Positions 1 through 11,655 of a stretch of 64,000 bases of DNA are shown one piece after another. The DNA is from Macrocybe gigantea (lineage: Eukaryota; Basidiomycota; Agaricomycetes; Agaricales; Callistosporiaceae): positions 1 through 64,000 of the forward strand of contig SJRY01000133.1 in NCBI GenBank assembly GCA_011319805.1, written 5' to 3'. Numbering within the stretch: the stretch's first letter is position 1; each line of letters opens with the position of its first letter. The notes under the pieces are model-generated. The model did not search any database. It had not been told where the DNA came from and worked only from the letters and a program-made list of their open reading frames with translations. A program made the translations under genes and the position numbers.

Positions 1-1016
1 CGCACGCGCTTATTGACGATCCGAGGAGAGCCTGATACATGGACCCGGTCTTTTCCAAAACGTGCAGAGGACAATTCTATGACTCTGAAGGAAAAAATCA
101 AGGTACGGTCTTAAATACTCCGATGTGCTGTATTTTGATTGATATCCTAGTATGTTACGGATCACGCATTCCATCGTGAATCTATAGTCTTTACATTGCC
201 GTCGGATACGTTGTACATGCCGTTGTGGCCAGACATTCTGTACAAACGTGTCGCTCCAACGTCTAACATCGGAAACCCAGCGCAAGCCGATGCCAAGACA
301 TTGCAACCCATCAAGGTCACACTCTCTCCTGTGAAGGACATCCTGTCGATCCTCGGGTACAATGTCCTTGTCGGGACCCTCGAGATCGATGGTTTGATGT
401 TGGAAGCCACCAGTACGACGTCGGGCAAGATAATCAAGTGTGCTAGTGGCATTGACAACATAGAAAAGTTGAAGCGTGAACACGAGGTTTACGTTGATCT
501 GATGAAGGCGAACATCTCGGGTGTACCAAAAGTCTTCGGGTTATTCGATACAGAGCTGCCATACGACATGGCCAACCTGCGATTTAGCGCTATGGTCATG
601 GAGGACGTCGGACGATCCTTGAGTAGCAACCCCAGAAGTCTGACGAAAGCTCAACGGTATGTGCTATTCAGCCGCTCAACATTGCAGTCAACTCATCTGC
701 ATTTAATAGTCGGGCTTTTACGAAAATACTAGCCGGGATACATGGAGCTGGCATCCTTCACGGGGATATCTCCGCTGAGCACCTTATATTGCATAGATCG
801 CCCAGTCTTGTTGGCTTTTCCAAGGCGAAGCGACTTGCGGATGATCCGAAGATCCTAAACGTTTTCAAAGAAGAAGCAGGAGAGCTTAAGAAGCTGATCG
901 AGAAACCGCTTGGCCATGCTCGCTCAGAAGGGAAGGAGAGAGTTCGGGCCAAGGTTCAGGCCAAGTGTCTGCTCCGGGTTCTGACACATGTTCAGCGAGC
1001 TTTGGGGGACAGGTGA
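1..1016 (+). CDS. Type A kinase-like protein (predicted pseudokinase), 5'-partial
   Basis: This is the 3' part of a type A gene, cut by the window start. Exons are 1-102 (in phase at base 1), 151-656 and 710-1016, all with GT..AG introns. Exon 3 encodes the N-lobe, with a beta-3 segment SGKIIKCAS and VMEDVGRSL. Exon 4 begins RAFTKILAGIH and carries the loop HGDISAEHLILHR followed by LVGFSKAK. The usual loop Asn is His and the DFG Asp is Gly, so Mg-ATP catalysis is unlikely. Compared with the right-arm copy (19803-21969) one G is missing in a GGGG run near 930, which replaces the Ser/Gly/Pro-rich tail by a different frame ending RALGDR. That is either a real frameshift or a homopolymer error. 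The type B copy begins 159 bp downstream on the same strand. Confidence 0.7.
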
Positions 1017-1175
1017 ATCGCAAAAGGGCGAAGGCGTCGTAACTTGGACCTTTACAATTTACTTTGTATGTTGGAATTTGGACTAGGAGACTGTGGGAAA
1101 TGGAATCGGCAAATGCCGTCGACTACAAACCAATCATTGTTGGCCGTCTTGTTTCCAAACACATCGTTTGCGATC

Positions 1176-3604
1176 ATGGACGACACTGAAGATACTTTCG
1201 AACAATTTCTGTCATTCTGCAACTACAATCACCTCATATTGTGGACAAAACTTCGTCAAGCGTCCCCAAGTTCGAAAAATTGAACTTATTCTGCGATAAA
1301 CACATCGACGGTCCATCTTTCCTGCAACACGTCAGATTAGCACCTTCTCTACTTTCCGACATCTCCAAAAGCGTCGATGTCGCCCTGAATGCTATCAAGG
1401 AAAAGGGCCAGCTGCTTCCTTCTATCAGAAGAAGTATGTATTTCCCCAAAGAAGCGCGTCGTTCACATGAAGAGGCCCAATACACATCTGTCTTCGATGC
1501 AGCAGGGATAGCTGACAGGTATGCAGACACGATAGGCACATATAGTACTCGGATCGCGTCGACCCTCATGTTTCATCCTTACATGTCGGAATGGCATACG
1601 ACGTTCTATTTTTCTTCCGTGTCAACTGGATATCGCCATTTTGCGATTCGGGACCAAGACCACGCTTTTCTCCTTAACAGAGACAGGATAAATAAACGCT
1701 TGCATCCCGAATTGTGGAATTCTCTTGATGACAGGACCGTGGAAATCCTTCGCCAAATAACTGGACGATATACTGAGTTGGCAGTCTGGCAAATGTTGAC
1801 GCCAGATGCGGAGCGCGTCCTCAGAGACATGGAAATGGGCTGAACCGGCGGCGCAAGAGTTCCATCATGAGCGGTGTAATACCAGCGGGTTAACTTCATC
1901 CGAAAGCGTCCTGCCTCATTCAGTCGACGCCACTACCACTGCCTGGGGCACACCCATGGCGGCTTTTGTGAAATCGTTGACTCGGAACCGAAACAAACGA
2001 AAGAAGTCAAATGCCCTTCAAAGCGGGCCCGTTCGCCGAAGTCAACGGTTATCTGCGTTAGACAGAGCCAAGTCACAAGAACCTCGGTCTCTAACGCATC
2101 GCTCGGCTCAAAACCTGCCTAAATTAAAGACGCCGAAATGGAACGTTGTCACGCTATTGCCGCGCCCTGACATTCGAATGAGCGATGGAACTTCGAATAC
2201 ATCTGATTTGGCAACATCTCTAATCCAACACGTACGTTTCCATGACTCTTTACCGCATGTCCTTCTCTGACTTTTGTTAGGCTTGGACGTTGGCCGTTCA
2301 CAGAGATAGCACATTCATCGTTTTCAATTGCGGAAACTATGAACGAATCGGTTTTCGTCACCGGGAAACCCAGACACTTTTCCTTTCAAATCTGATCGAC
2401 ATCCCAAACAGCAAAGATCCAGCATATGGCAAAATTCACATAGGCTTGTATGTCTCCATCCTCAAGGACCTCATTGACAGGGTCTCTCAATATGAAGAAA
2501 TGGAAAGATTTGCTGAAGCTCCCAAAATCGTAAACGAAAGCGAGATACGTCCGTGCAAGCTTTGGACAAGCGGCCGAGAACTCGGGCTTATGAAGCCCTT
2601 AAAGTTGCCGAAAGGGAGGCTGAGAGAAGAAAGAAAGAATTATCAGCAGTAGGCTTACTTTCTCGTCATTGTTTTCAACTCTTAATCGTAAAACGTTTCA
2701 GATGTTGGGAAGCGAGTTAGCATCGCGGGACGTCGTCTTGCTCGAGATGCGTTACGGGCGTTATAATTCAGTCGCCCCAGCTGCGATGATTCGAGTCGGT
2801 CAGTCCCTTCACAATGGCCTGAACAAGGACTGGAAAGCACCCACAATATCCGAGCGATATCATCCTCACCAATATTGTATTGTTACAATTACTTCTGAAA
2901 TCGCGAAAGGCGCAGTGGGGTTCGCGTATCGGGGAACGGTCAAAATCCTTGCTACGGATGGACACACAATGACTCACGATGTCGTTGTAAAGTTGGCATT
3001 CCGTGAAGATCAGCGAGAACGAATGCGACACGAATACAGTATATACGAACATCTTGCGTCTACCAACATCAAAGGGATACCGGTTGTTCATGGTCTATTT
3101 CAAGACGTTGAAAGTGGTGTTGTTGCCCTCATCATGGATGACGCAGGAGAAACAATTTTGAAGCGCTTGGATCTCGAAGATCCCAGCGTCTACCACTTCA
3201 CAGAGTACGAACGGTACGATGCTCTTTAGCGTGATCTAAATGTACGCTACTGACTCGACTTTAGCGCTGGGTTTGAGCGCATCTTAAAGGACATCCACAA
3301 CGCTGGCGTGCGACATCGAGACATCCGGGCTGAAAATATGACAGTGGACAAGGATGGAAATCCATACATAATAGATTTTGACAGGGCGAAGATCAGCCAA
3401 GAAGAGAATGCAACACGGCGGGAGTGGAGTCTTCTTCAAGGCATGTTTCAAGGTGTTCATCCCGAGTACGAGCGGACGACGAGTCCAGATTCGGATGACT
3501 CGCATGAAACCGAGAATTCTTTCTTTCCTCAGTTTTCCGACAAGGACGCAGCTCTTGGGTCGTCTTCTGATGATGATAGTTCTGACGATGACTCGGAGGA
3601 GTGA
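1176..3604 (+). pseudogene. Type B kinase-like gene, left-arm copy with three frameshifts
   Basis: This copy is collinear with the intact right-arm gene (17247-19677). Exons are 1176-2231, 2281-2648, 2702-3213 and 3265-3604, and the splice sites are preserved. There are three frame breaks relative to the right copy. One base is lost near 1229, just after CNYN. Two bases are lost near 1832 (atggaaatgg against atggacaaatgg). One base is lost near 2528 (aaaatcgt against aaaactcgt), before the basic region. Exons 3 and 4 remain open and keep the kinase residues: GAVGFAYRG, VVVKLAF, HEYSIYEH, HRDIRAEN and IDFDRAK, then an acidic SSDDDSSDDDSEE tail. About 160 bp around intron 3 resembles gene C rather than the partner arm, suggesting gene conversion. 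The product can only be truncated unless the lesions are assembly errors. Confidence 0.8.
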
Positions 3605-3819
3605 CCATACTGAAGAAGATACGTCGAGCCGGTATCGTCCACGGAGATATCATCTGTTATTTGGACCATCGTCAGGGCGCATAATCAGTTCTCTTGAAGA
3701 CATGACGCAGCGCTGACGACCGAAATACTAGTCAAGATTCGCAAAGAAGCGAAGGAATGACTCAATCTAACGAAGAGCTACAGAGGCTACCAAATACCCG
3801 CTTCTAGTTCCCCATCCAT

Positions 3820-4846
3820 GCGCATCGACTTGGAATTCGAGAGAGGAAAATGGGACAATGATAGAGGCAAGCTTGAATATCGTACAGGATTTTTGTATCA
3901 TAACGCGGGAGCAAATATGTAGCGGTTTACCAAACTGCAAGGATCCGGCATATGGCAAACTTCACATCGGATTATACATTGGAGAATTCTCAGGTGGGCA
4001 AAAAGATTGAGAGCGAAAACGCGAAACGCCGACCAAGAACTCAAGCATATGAGGCGCAAGAAGAAAAACAAACAGTACTTGAGAGAAAACGGAAGGACTT
4101 ATCCGACGTACGTGTGCTATGTCTAGTTAACCTTTTCCGTTTTTAATTCCGCCAGATTCTTGGCGGCCGTTGGTTCGCTTACAGAGGGACTGTCAAGATC
4201 CTCATTACCGAGAGAAACATAATGACTCACGATATCGTGGTGAAGCTTGCGTTTCGGCCAGATCGATAAGAACGAGTGCGCAACGAGTACGGATGTCTGA
4301 ACACCTTGCATCCGCGGAGGTGAAAGAGATTCATGTCGTTCACAGCGTCTTCAAGGACGTCCAAAGTGACGCAGCCGCCCTCATGGAGAAACAATTCCAA
4401 AACGCTGGGATATCGAAGCACCCAGCGTCTACCACATCACAGAGTACGAACGGTACGATGCTCCTTGGCGTGATTTAAACGTACGCCACTGATTCAACTT
4501 TAGCACTGGGTTTGAGCGCATCCTAAAAGACATCCACAACGCTGGCGTGTGACATCGAGACACCTGAGTAGAAAACATGACAATCGACAAAGACGCGTAC
4601 ATCATCAATTTCGACAGAGCAAAAATCAATCAGCAAAGGAATGCGATGCAACGAGAATGGCATCTCCTTCGAGGTCTCTTCAAAGGTCTTCATCCCGAGT
4701 ATGTGCAGATGACGGAGGAAAAGGCGATTAGTGGAGACTCGGGCGACTCTTTTGAGACACAGAATGCTGTCTTTGCTCAATTCTTCGGTGAGGGAGCGGC
4801 CCTCGACGCCTTTTCAGACGACGACGATAATGACAGTCCGGAGTGA
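3820..4846 (+). pseudogene. Decayed type B kinase-like gene C, left-arm copy
   Basis: This is a remnant of a third family member. It begins inside the exon-2 region (KDPAYGKLHIGLYIG and the basic RPRTQAYEAQEEK segment). It has no recognisable exon 1, and about 250 bp of exon 3 is missing at about 4160 (the right-arm copy still has it), so the alanine-lysine N-lobe start is gone. Exon 3 remnants include IMTHDIVVKLAF, broken by a stop (gatcgataag). The loop region reads gtgtgacatcgagacacctga, so HRD and the following residues are interrupted by stops. The acidic end survives open: FSDDDDNDSPE. No functional product is expected. Confidence 0.75.
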
Positions 4847-5903
4847 CTAGGAATGTAGATCATGAGTACGTCGCTTTTCTGATCTATGCATCAGCTACAA
4901 TGACAGTATTCCCACAGATTAAACTGGTGAACTCCTAACGACAATGAACATATTCGCGACGTCGATTCTCTCCGTCCTTTGATGCATGTGACGAAAGAAC
5001 GTTGTATATTCCGTCGAGTTTTTGGCGCGACGTTCTATTGTTGCAGAGGGAAGAAAGTTAAGGCAGATGGCTTTCGATACAGGAATGAGGTTCTGCCGCG
5101 ATAATGGTTACCTGCCACTTGGGGGATGTTAGATCTTTGTTTTGACGTGGAAAGGTACCCTGCAGACGAGTTGCCTGTCGGCTCACGGGGTGTCGAAGAT
5201 CTGCCTAACACATACTGGACAGGAACAGCACGGAACTGTCATAGAAAACTGTGAAGTTTCATATCACTCCTACAACTCGCACGGATCACAATTGAGGGGA
5301 ACGACAACGAAATTGCGTATACAGCAACTTCACGAGCTTTCGTCATACCAGTTGTTGGCGACGTCCTAAATAGAGAAATGATTCGAAATCTTCAACGACG
5401 CCAGCTACAGAGGAGAGTCGAGATAATCTTAGCACAGGGCCGCGTGATAGATGCGCTGTCTGTGTAATCGATGAACCAACTTGTCAGGCATTGCACCGAG
5501 CCGCATTCTGTTCATACAAACTCAGCCAGACCATCCGGTATTAGTGGCTCTCAGATGACGCCTGTCTCATGCGAGTATTCCTTTACGTGATTATGTCTGG
5601 ATTTCATGTCATAATAATTTCTTCATATTCTGTCTTGCCATGTACAAAAAACATTTCTTTTCAATGCTTCTTGGACGTAGCTGGGCCTATGACGATTTCA
5701 GTCCGAAATGCCTTTGTTGACGCCAAAACGAAAAAATATCCTTGACGAACCTTTTCTCATTTTCTTATTCGGCTCCGGGCTACTATTTCTTCGTTTGCGC
5801 TCGATCTCATGTTGTCCTCTGGTGGAGGCAGTGATCGACCCTTTGCTCGGACTCCTGCTATGCCGACTCCCACCTGAATGGCCACTATCTTTCCTCTCAT
5901 AAA
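4847..5903. other. Arm inner end and junction; no gene
   Basis: Up to about 5242 the sequence still matches the right arm. From there to 5900 no coding region, RNA gene or repeat family is recognisable. A reading frame at 5142-5369 spans the arm boundary and has no counterpart frame in the other arm. Confidence 0.5.
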
Positions 5904-6476
5904 TCACGCGTCCCTCTTGAAGACTCTGCCCGGAGAAAGTCGAATGATTTTTTCTACCTGCGAGTTCCCGCGCAGTGTTGGCCACTCGATTCGAGCCCAA
6001 ACGAATTCGGGTTTTCTTTGAAGTCCGGCAAGGTGAGTTCGGGATGCAACAGTACGTAGACTGTTCCAGACGACAGCTGAGCCATCGTCGAGGATGCTTC
6101 ATCCCAGAAGGCTTTTGTTTTCAATGCTTTTTCAAAATTTCTCGGGTAGCCTGATTTCCACATCTTTGTAAGGGTGTTGAGGCCAGTTTTCCCCGCCATC
6201 TCTTCGGCCATACCCTTGTACCCTTCTTTCTTCAGTCCGGAATAGAACAAGGAGTGGCCTCTGGGACGACCATATGCTTCATCAGGTCTATGGCCTTCGG
6301 GCCAGATGGTGCTCGAACCTCTAACTTGTTTGCTCATCAGTACTATTTTTCCAAAGAGCTGGGTTTGGCAGACTTACTTTGCGGCCGTCCGATTTGTTAT
6401 CTGGCACGGCGATGGGCAGACTGAGAGCGCATACGGCCATTGAAAGTATGGCCAGCATCCAGAGTTGGAATCGCAT
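5904..6476 (-). CDS. Small secreted fungal protein, frame interrupted near the 3' end
   Basis: The start at 6476 gives a clear signal peptide (MRFQLWMLAILSMAVCALS-LP), followed by a GTAAGT donor at 6377. The second exon contains GRPRGHSLFYSGL, KTGLNTLTKMWKSGYP, KAFWDEASSTMAQLSSGTVYVLL and, in another frame, FVWARIEWPTLRGN and VEKIIRLSP. This order is one I recognise from small extracellular proteins of unknown function in many fungi. Two problems remain. The exon 1/2 junction does not close with the obvious donor and acceptor pair. Between VYVLL and VWARIEWP the frame shifts by one base (about 6005-6050) with no suitable intron. It may be a recent pseudogene or contain a sequencing indel. It lies in the spacer between the inverted arms. 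Confidence 0.5.
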
Positions 6477-8389
6477 TGCAAGAAGAGACGACAATGCAGT
6501 TGCGAAGCAGTTGAGGATGTCGATGAGACCTGCTCTATGTGAGGAGACCAGCTCGCTCAGTACGATTGTTGCACATCCAGGCTGAGACGACCCTCTATTT
6601 ATTCGCGCTGGCTGATCACAGGAAGCCAATCATGGGTATTAGCCTAGCGATTATTGCTTCGCATCGCCACCAAAAATCGATCCGTTCAAGTCGAATCAAC
6701 ATTCGAAGCCAACACAATCAGAATTGACTTAGCTGTGGCATACTTCCCCGTTCGGGTTCATTGGGGCGCTTCAGCCATTGATGATCCCGTCATTTGGCTG
6801 ACAAAAAAGACTAGTTTTCTTGCCTGCGAGGTCGAGCCAACAAGTCATTCACTTCCTTTAATCCGTATAGCGAATCAAACGTTGTTGTGTTCGTTGTGAT
6901 TCTGTTGAGCGGTGGGAAAGATAGAGTTTTATGGGACAGCTCAAGGGCCTTTGGCTGATGAACGAAAGAACAGATCTTGTCACGGCTGTCACAAGAATCG
7001 CGGCTCTAGTTGCACGCCAGTATCTGTTATTGGTTATGCTTACCGGTGCACCCATTGAATATTGGTCCGTCTCGCCGAACGAAGGCCGTGTGTACAGAAT
7101 GATGCCTATGCAGAGTCGCATAGTGAGTGCGAGCCTCGAGGCAAGAACGGCGTAGGGTTGTGCGACAGATAACAGATGGGCGTATGGAGTGCTAGGAGCC
7201 TATCTTGACGGAAAGTGCGGCAGTTGCATGTATACACTCGTTTCGCACGTCCGGAAGATAGAACTGAATATCAGGATCAGTAGAAACCTACATTCGACTT
7301 GGACAGATCTTCTGATGCAAACGGAGAGCCTGATGCACACGTCCGGTCGTCAAAGCGCCGCAGTGCCGGCTCCACTATATCCACTAGGGCAAATGCCTTT
7401 CATCGATGTCTCCAGACCCCAATGAATACGCTTGTCCAGGTGAGGATTAGACATTTTGCTGTTCTAGCATACGAAGAGTGATTCCATTCCCGCGAGCCGT
7501 TGAAGGATTCTGTGAACTGCCTGCCCTACGAAGTGACGCCGAGCAACTTGAGCGCCATCAGAATTGATACAGCTTGCATAAAATTCTCGGTATCCAGATG
7601 TCAGAACTATGGTCCGCTGATGTCGTCTCCGGACTGCTCTCTTTCGCCGTAACGTCTGTGGAACTGTTAAGGCATCTTTCAGTCCTTGGCTGCGTGTCTT
7701 GGTTTCGGATGTAATGAAACCGCGATACTTGTTCGCTAGAATGCTGAGTTAGTCAGTGGACCTGTAATCACCTACAGACGACTCTCATAATGTTATGAAC
7801 AGCATTGGCAAACATAGTTGCTGATTTGATGATGACGCACAAAGGCCAGACGCGTTCAGCCTAGAAGTATCCACTCTCCGGCTAATACAGCCGTTAGAAC
7901 GGTGACAATGCGGGCGCGTCGGAACGCGTGTCTGCCTTGGCTGTCTCAAACTCTATGCGGTGTGTATCTGCAAAGCGGGTTCTCGGACAGAAACTGCGCG
8001 ATTGAATCCTGTTGACGGATGAGATAAAAGCTATGAGGTCGTTGTCCACGAGTTTCAGAAAGCGTCAACGAGACTTAGAGCGCTTATTAGCCGCTGGTCG
8101 GATTCACCTCAATTTCTACTTCCCCGCAAGCAAGCGAGCTACCCGGCCCTTCCGAACGGTTCTATCAAGAATGTCGGGTGTCGCGAATGGTCGTCGGGAT
8201 GAACGACGAATGTGCCTTATTAATGGACGTTGATTGGCCAGTTGGCCTCTCGGGTGTCGTGACGCGGCTCGAGTGTCCGACATACCATCACATGCACAGC
8301 GCTACAGCCTCACTAGGCGGAGTCAGGATGCTATGAGAGCGCCGTAAGGTCGCTCTACGTCGTATGCTTCTCCTGGCCTTCCGTGCACA
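6477..8389. other. Gene-poor stretch inside the inverted-repeat spacer
   Basis: Only short overlapping frames occur here (all under 90 codons), with no recognisable motif, signal peptide or splice pattern. I see no RNA gene or repeat. The last few hundred bases should include the promoter of the App1-type gene that starts at 8390. Confidence 0.5.
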
Positions 8390-11258
8390 ATGTCCGAAGA
8401 AATGCCGTCTACGTCCTGGAGATCCATTGCATCCGCCGCCTCGTCTAGATTTAGGAGCTATATTCAGCGGGAAGCCGGAAAGCCCGCGCAGAGGGGCGGA
8501 GGTGGTGCGCCAATCTTGACTGTGAATACGGGCCTTGGCCCTGGACCCTTGGACGAGAAAACGACGTGGCGGGCGTGGGCGGGCCAGAAATTCAGGCTGA
8601 GGAGGGCCGTAAGCGACGAGGCGTCTGGGGAGGAGACGATTACACTGTTTCCTGGGTGGGCAGCGCGGAGATATCACAAACCTGGCAAAGGCAAAGGCAA
8701 AGACGACCTAGGTCAGCTTGTTCGGCTATTGATGCATGCCAAGGCTGACGCGGAGCGGGCGTGTGCTTGATCATGATCAGATGCTTTCGAAGTCGAAGTC
8801 TATGTATCAGGCTTTGCCTCCAACCATCGTCGTCCCGAACAATGGAGTCGCTATCAGCGCGCCGCTATGCGCTTCGCAAAAGGTTTGTGCCCAAATGCAA
8901 GACGCGTTTCTGTGGTTTTCAACATAGTGTTGCTCATAGGTTATGCTTCTCTGCCGAGACTTTCGCCAGAGAGTCAGTCACCAGCGACTGAACTTTCTCC
9001 CAATCTCAGCCCATCCACGGAGGCCCTCCTGGCACAAGTTCAACTTCCGCCGAGGCCAGAAGTTATGACAGAGGATTACATCGTGAAAACCCTAGAACGC
9101 CAAATCCGACAAGCACGGACACCTGGTCAAAACGACCTCCTATCCCCTTCATCGTCCCGTTCTTCTCTCCTGCTAGACGAGGACGAACCGCCAAAATCAG
9201 ACAAAACGCCACATACTCGACCTTCAGCGGGTCATAGGACAATTCCATTCCCCTTCCAGCCGACATTTCACGCATGCATGAGAACCTGGAGACCCGATTC
9301 CGCCCATTCTTATCCTCAGTCCTACCCTCCCGCACCATCCGTTTGCAGCTCTTTGCATCTCCGCATATACCCGATCATCTGCTCGCATCCAAAGGCCGCC
9401 ATCACAGCAGCGATGAAGAATACACGATGGCAACGCAGGATGTCTCAACGACCGCCGATGGCAGCTTCCAAGCACGGTTCGTCGTGAAGTGGGAGGATCT
9501 CTGCCAGCACCCGCACGCGCTCCACATCGCATTCGGCGACCGATGTGAGGAACACGACTTGCTCGTCACGGCCAAGCTGCTCCCACCACCGCACCGAACG
9601 CCGACTCCTTCGACAGAAACGTACGACGAGATGCAGAATTACTTCTCGGCCGCAAAGAAAGAGACGGTTCTCTCCGTACCCAGATGTCCTACTGCTACGT
9701 TGCGCATCTCACTGACGCATTCCAACATACGTGTCGTTTCGGATATTGACGATACCGTGAAGCTCTCGGAGGTATTCAGCGGGATCCGAGCCGTGTTCCA
9801 TAACGTGTTTGTGAAGGAGCTGCACGATAACATCATCCCTGGCATGGGCGAGTGGTACAGCGAGATGTGGAGTCGCGGCGCTCGCTTTCATTATGTGGTA
9901 TGGTCATTCTCCTTTCAGGATCTTACAATTGTGATCATCGCTCATCGATTCTAATCAGTCTAACGGCCCGTACGAGTTACTCCCTGTGCTCAGCGAATTC
10001 TTCCATATATCGCAATTACCTCCAGGTAAGCTATATCGAATCACCTCGTTTCCGCACCAACGACTAAATTTAATACCAGGATCTATTAAACTTAAATCTT
10101 ACGCTGGCCGCTCCTTTTTTCGAGGATTGCTCTCAGCGCCTGCTGCACGCAAACGCGCCAATGTTTTGGACGTTCTGGACTCGTTCCCCGAATCCAAGTT
10201 CCTCCTCATAGGCGATTCCGGCGAGCAGGACTTGGAGTTATACGCAGAGTAAGTCTGGACTTGCCTCTGCACAGGCCTCCATGGTACTGAACGATCCAAT
10301 TACTAGTCTTGCCAGGGAAAGACCCCATCAGGTCCTTGCTGTGTTCATACGTGACCCAGACAGTACATACGAACCGATCGACGACCCGACAGGCTGGAAA
10401 TCGCTAGCATGTGTCAGCAGCATTCCTGAAGAACGCGAGAGGCCACGTCCGAGGCGGACCATATCTGACATTCTGGCGAGCAGAAAGAAGACGACGTCCC
10501 CAACGTCTCCCATTTCGCCCCAGAGCGACGGCGCCATACAATCTGAAAATCAGGCCAGCCGTGGTCACAACAACAGTCTTTTCTTCGCAAGCGTGGTGAT
10601 AAGCGAAGAACCTGAGTCCATGCCGGTTCGCACGACTTCGCCTGAATGTATACTTAATGGCACTGGCAATGGCGCGTCGTCGGCCTTCGTACGCTCCCCG
10701 CCTGCTATGCTGGAGGTCTTGCATCCCCATTTCAACCAAGATAGTGACCGCTTCAACAGACGGAGCGCAACGGTCCCGTCACCCACCTCGCTCATACCTC
10801 CTTCTCTGCTGACACGACGCTCCGAAAAGCTGGCCCCGCCGTCGTCCTCCCCCGCGGGCTCGACCAAGTCACGGTCGTCCGTGTCGTCTGGCGCGAGCGG
10901 AAGCTCGTTCGGGGGCGCGTTTGGCGCATTGTTAGGTGGCCACGGTGGAAGTGCTGGTACTGGTGCTGGTGGCGTTAATGGGAGCGTGTACAGCAATGGC
11001 CGAGCCAATAGCGGAAGTTATGCCAATGGAGGCAGCGGAATTGGGATTGGAGTCGGAAGCAGCAGCGGAAGCGCAAGTGCGAGCAGTAGTAACGGAAGCA
11101 GAATGAACGAGGTGGAGAAGAAGAGGTGCACTCTCCAGATGCGCGTGCATCGAGCGCGGACGCAGATGCCGTCGCATGTCGTCTTGAGGGTGTTCAGAGA
11201 TCCGAAGGAGTGCGTGGAAGTCGAGGAAATTTTCCGCACGGCGGAGGTGGAAACGTGA
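8390..11258 (+). CDS. APP1: App1-type phosphatidate phosphatase (DUF2183 catalytic domain)
   Basis: App1 dephosphorylates phosphatidic acid to diacylglycerol and in yeast acts at cortical actin/endocytic sites. Exons 8390-8711, 8781-8882, 8940-9125, 9260-9897, 9959-10025, 10080-10248 and 10307-11258 join in frame to 811 residues. The exon 3/4 junction is the least certain. The N-terminal part has the family's WAGQKFRLRR, LFPGWAARRY and VEVYVSGFAS blocks. The catalytic core carries the HAD-type DxDxT motif in VVSDIDDTVK, then GMGEWYSEMW, FHYVSNGPYEL (joined across intron 4) and LIGDSGEQDLE. The C-terminal third is low complexity: a Ser/Gly/Asn-rich run around 10860-11110, then a basic segment (MRVHRARTQMP). 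It is single copy, in the spacer of the inverted duplication and convergent with the F-box gene. Confidence in the enzyme class is high; the subcellular role is inferred from yeast. Confidence 0.9.
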
Positions 11259-11655
11259 TATACGTCTGCAGGAGGTAAACCAGCGAGATAAAGATGTCGC
11301 TGGTCGGCAGCTGGACGTTGTCGGGACTGAGAATGGAATTTCCTCTCTCTTTCCTCTTTCTTTTTTTTGGAGGACTCGTATGCCATATATTGTATCTTCA
11401 TCCCAGCCCCTCCTTTCATCACGCGCTTCTTTACATAATATGGATTCCCGGTAGACATTACTTGTAGTTAGCAACGTAGTAGAGCTAAAAGCAGTGTAGC
11501 GTATCATTTTTACACGAGCACCTTGTACATACATATCTCCTAACTCATCAATTTGGTCAGATAAACCATCCCTATCGATACAATGTGTCAGTACGCCAGT
11601 CCGTATTCCTACGATATCTGCATATTAAATTTATGAGGTCCATGAGTTCTACCAT
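11259..11655. other. Convergent intergenic region
   Basis: About 400 bp separate the 3' ends of the App1-type gene (+) and the F-box gene (-). It is AT-richer with T runs, which fits two 3' UTRs. No gene or structured element is seen. Confidence 0.4.

Larger units (their letters stand above)
1..5242 (+). repeat. Left arm of large inverted duplication
   Basis: This segment is an imperfect inverted copy of 15556-20859 on the other strand. Base 1 matches the complement of about base 20859, so the left arm is cut by the window edge. The inner end lies near 5242/15556, where both arms share a short stretch ending at ggaactgtca. Beyond it only weak similarity remains. The arm carries the end of a type A kinase-like gene, a type B gene and a decayed type B relative (C). 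Identity is visibly uneven: very high through the B gene, lower between genes, with indels unique to each arm. No transposase or short terminal repeat is seen at the ends. Confidence 0.9.

Noticed and set aside
10565..11534. Long minus-strand frames opposite the end of APP1
   Set aside because: They are shadows of the Ser/Gly-rich low-complexity tail on the plus strand and its 3' region.
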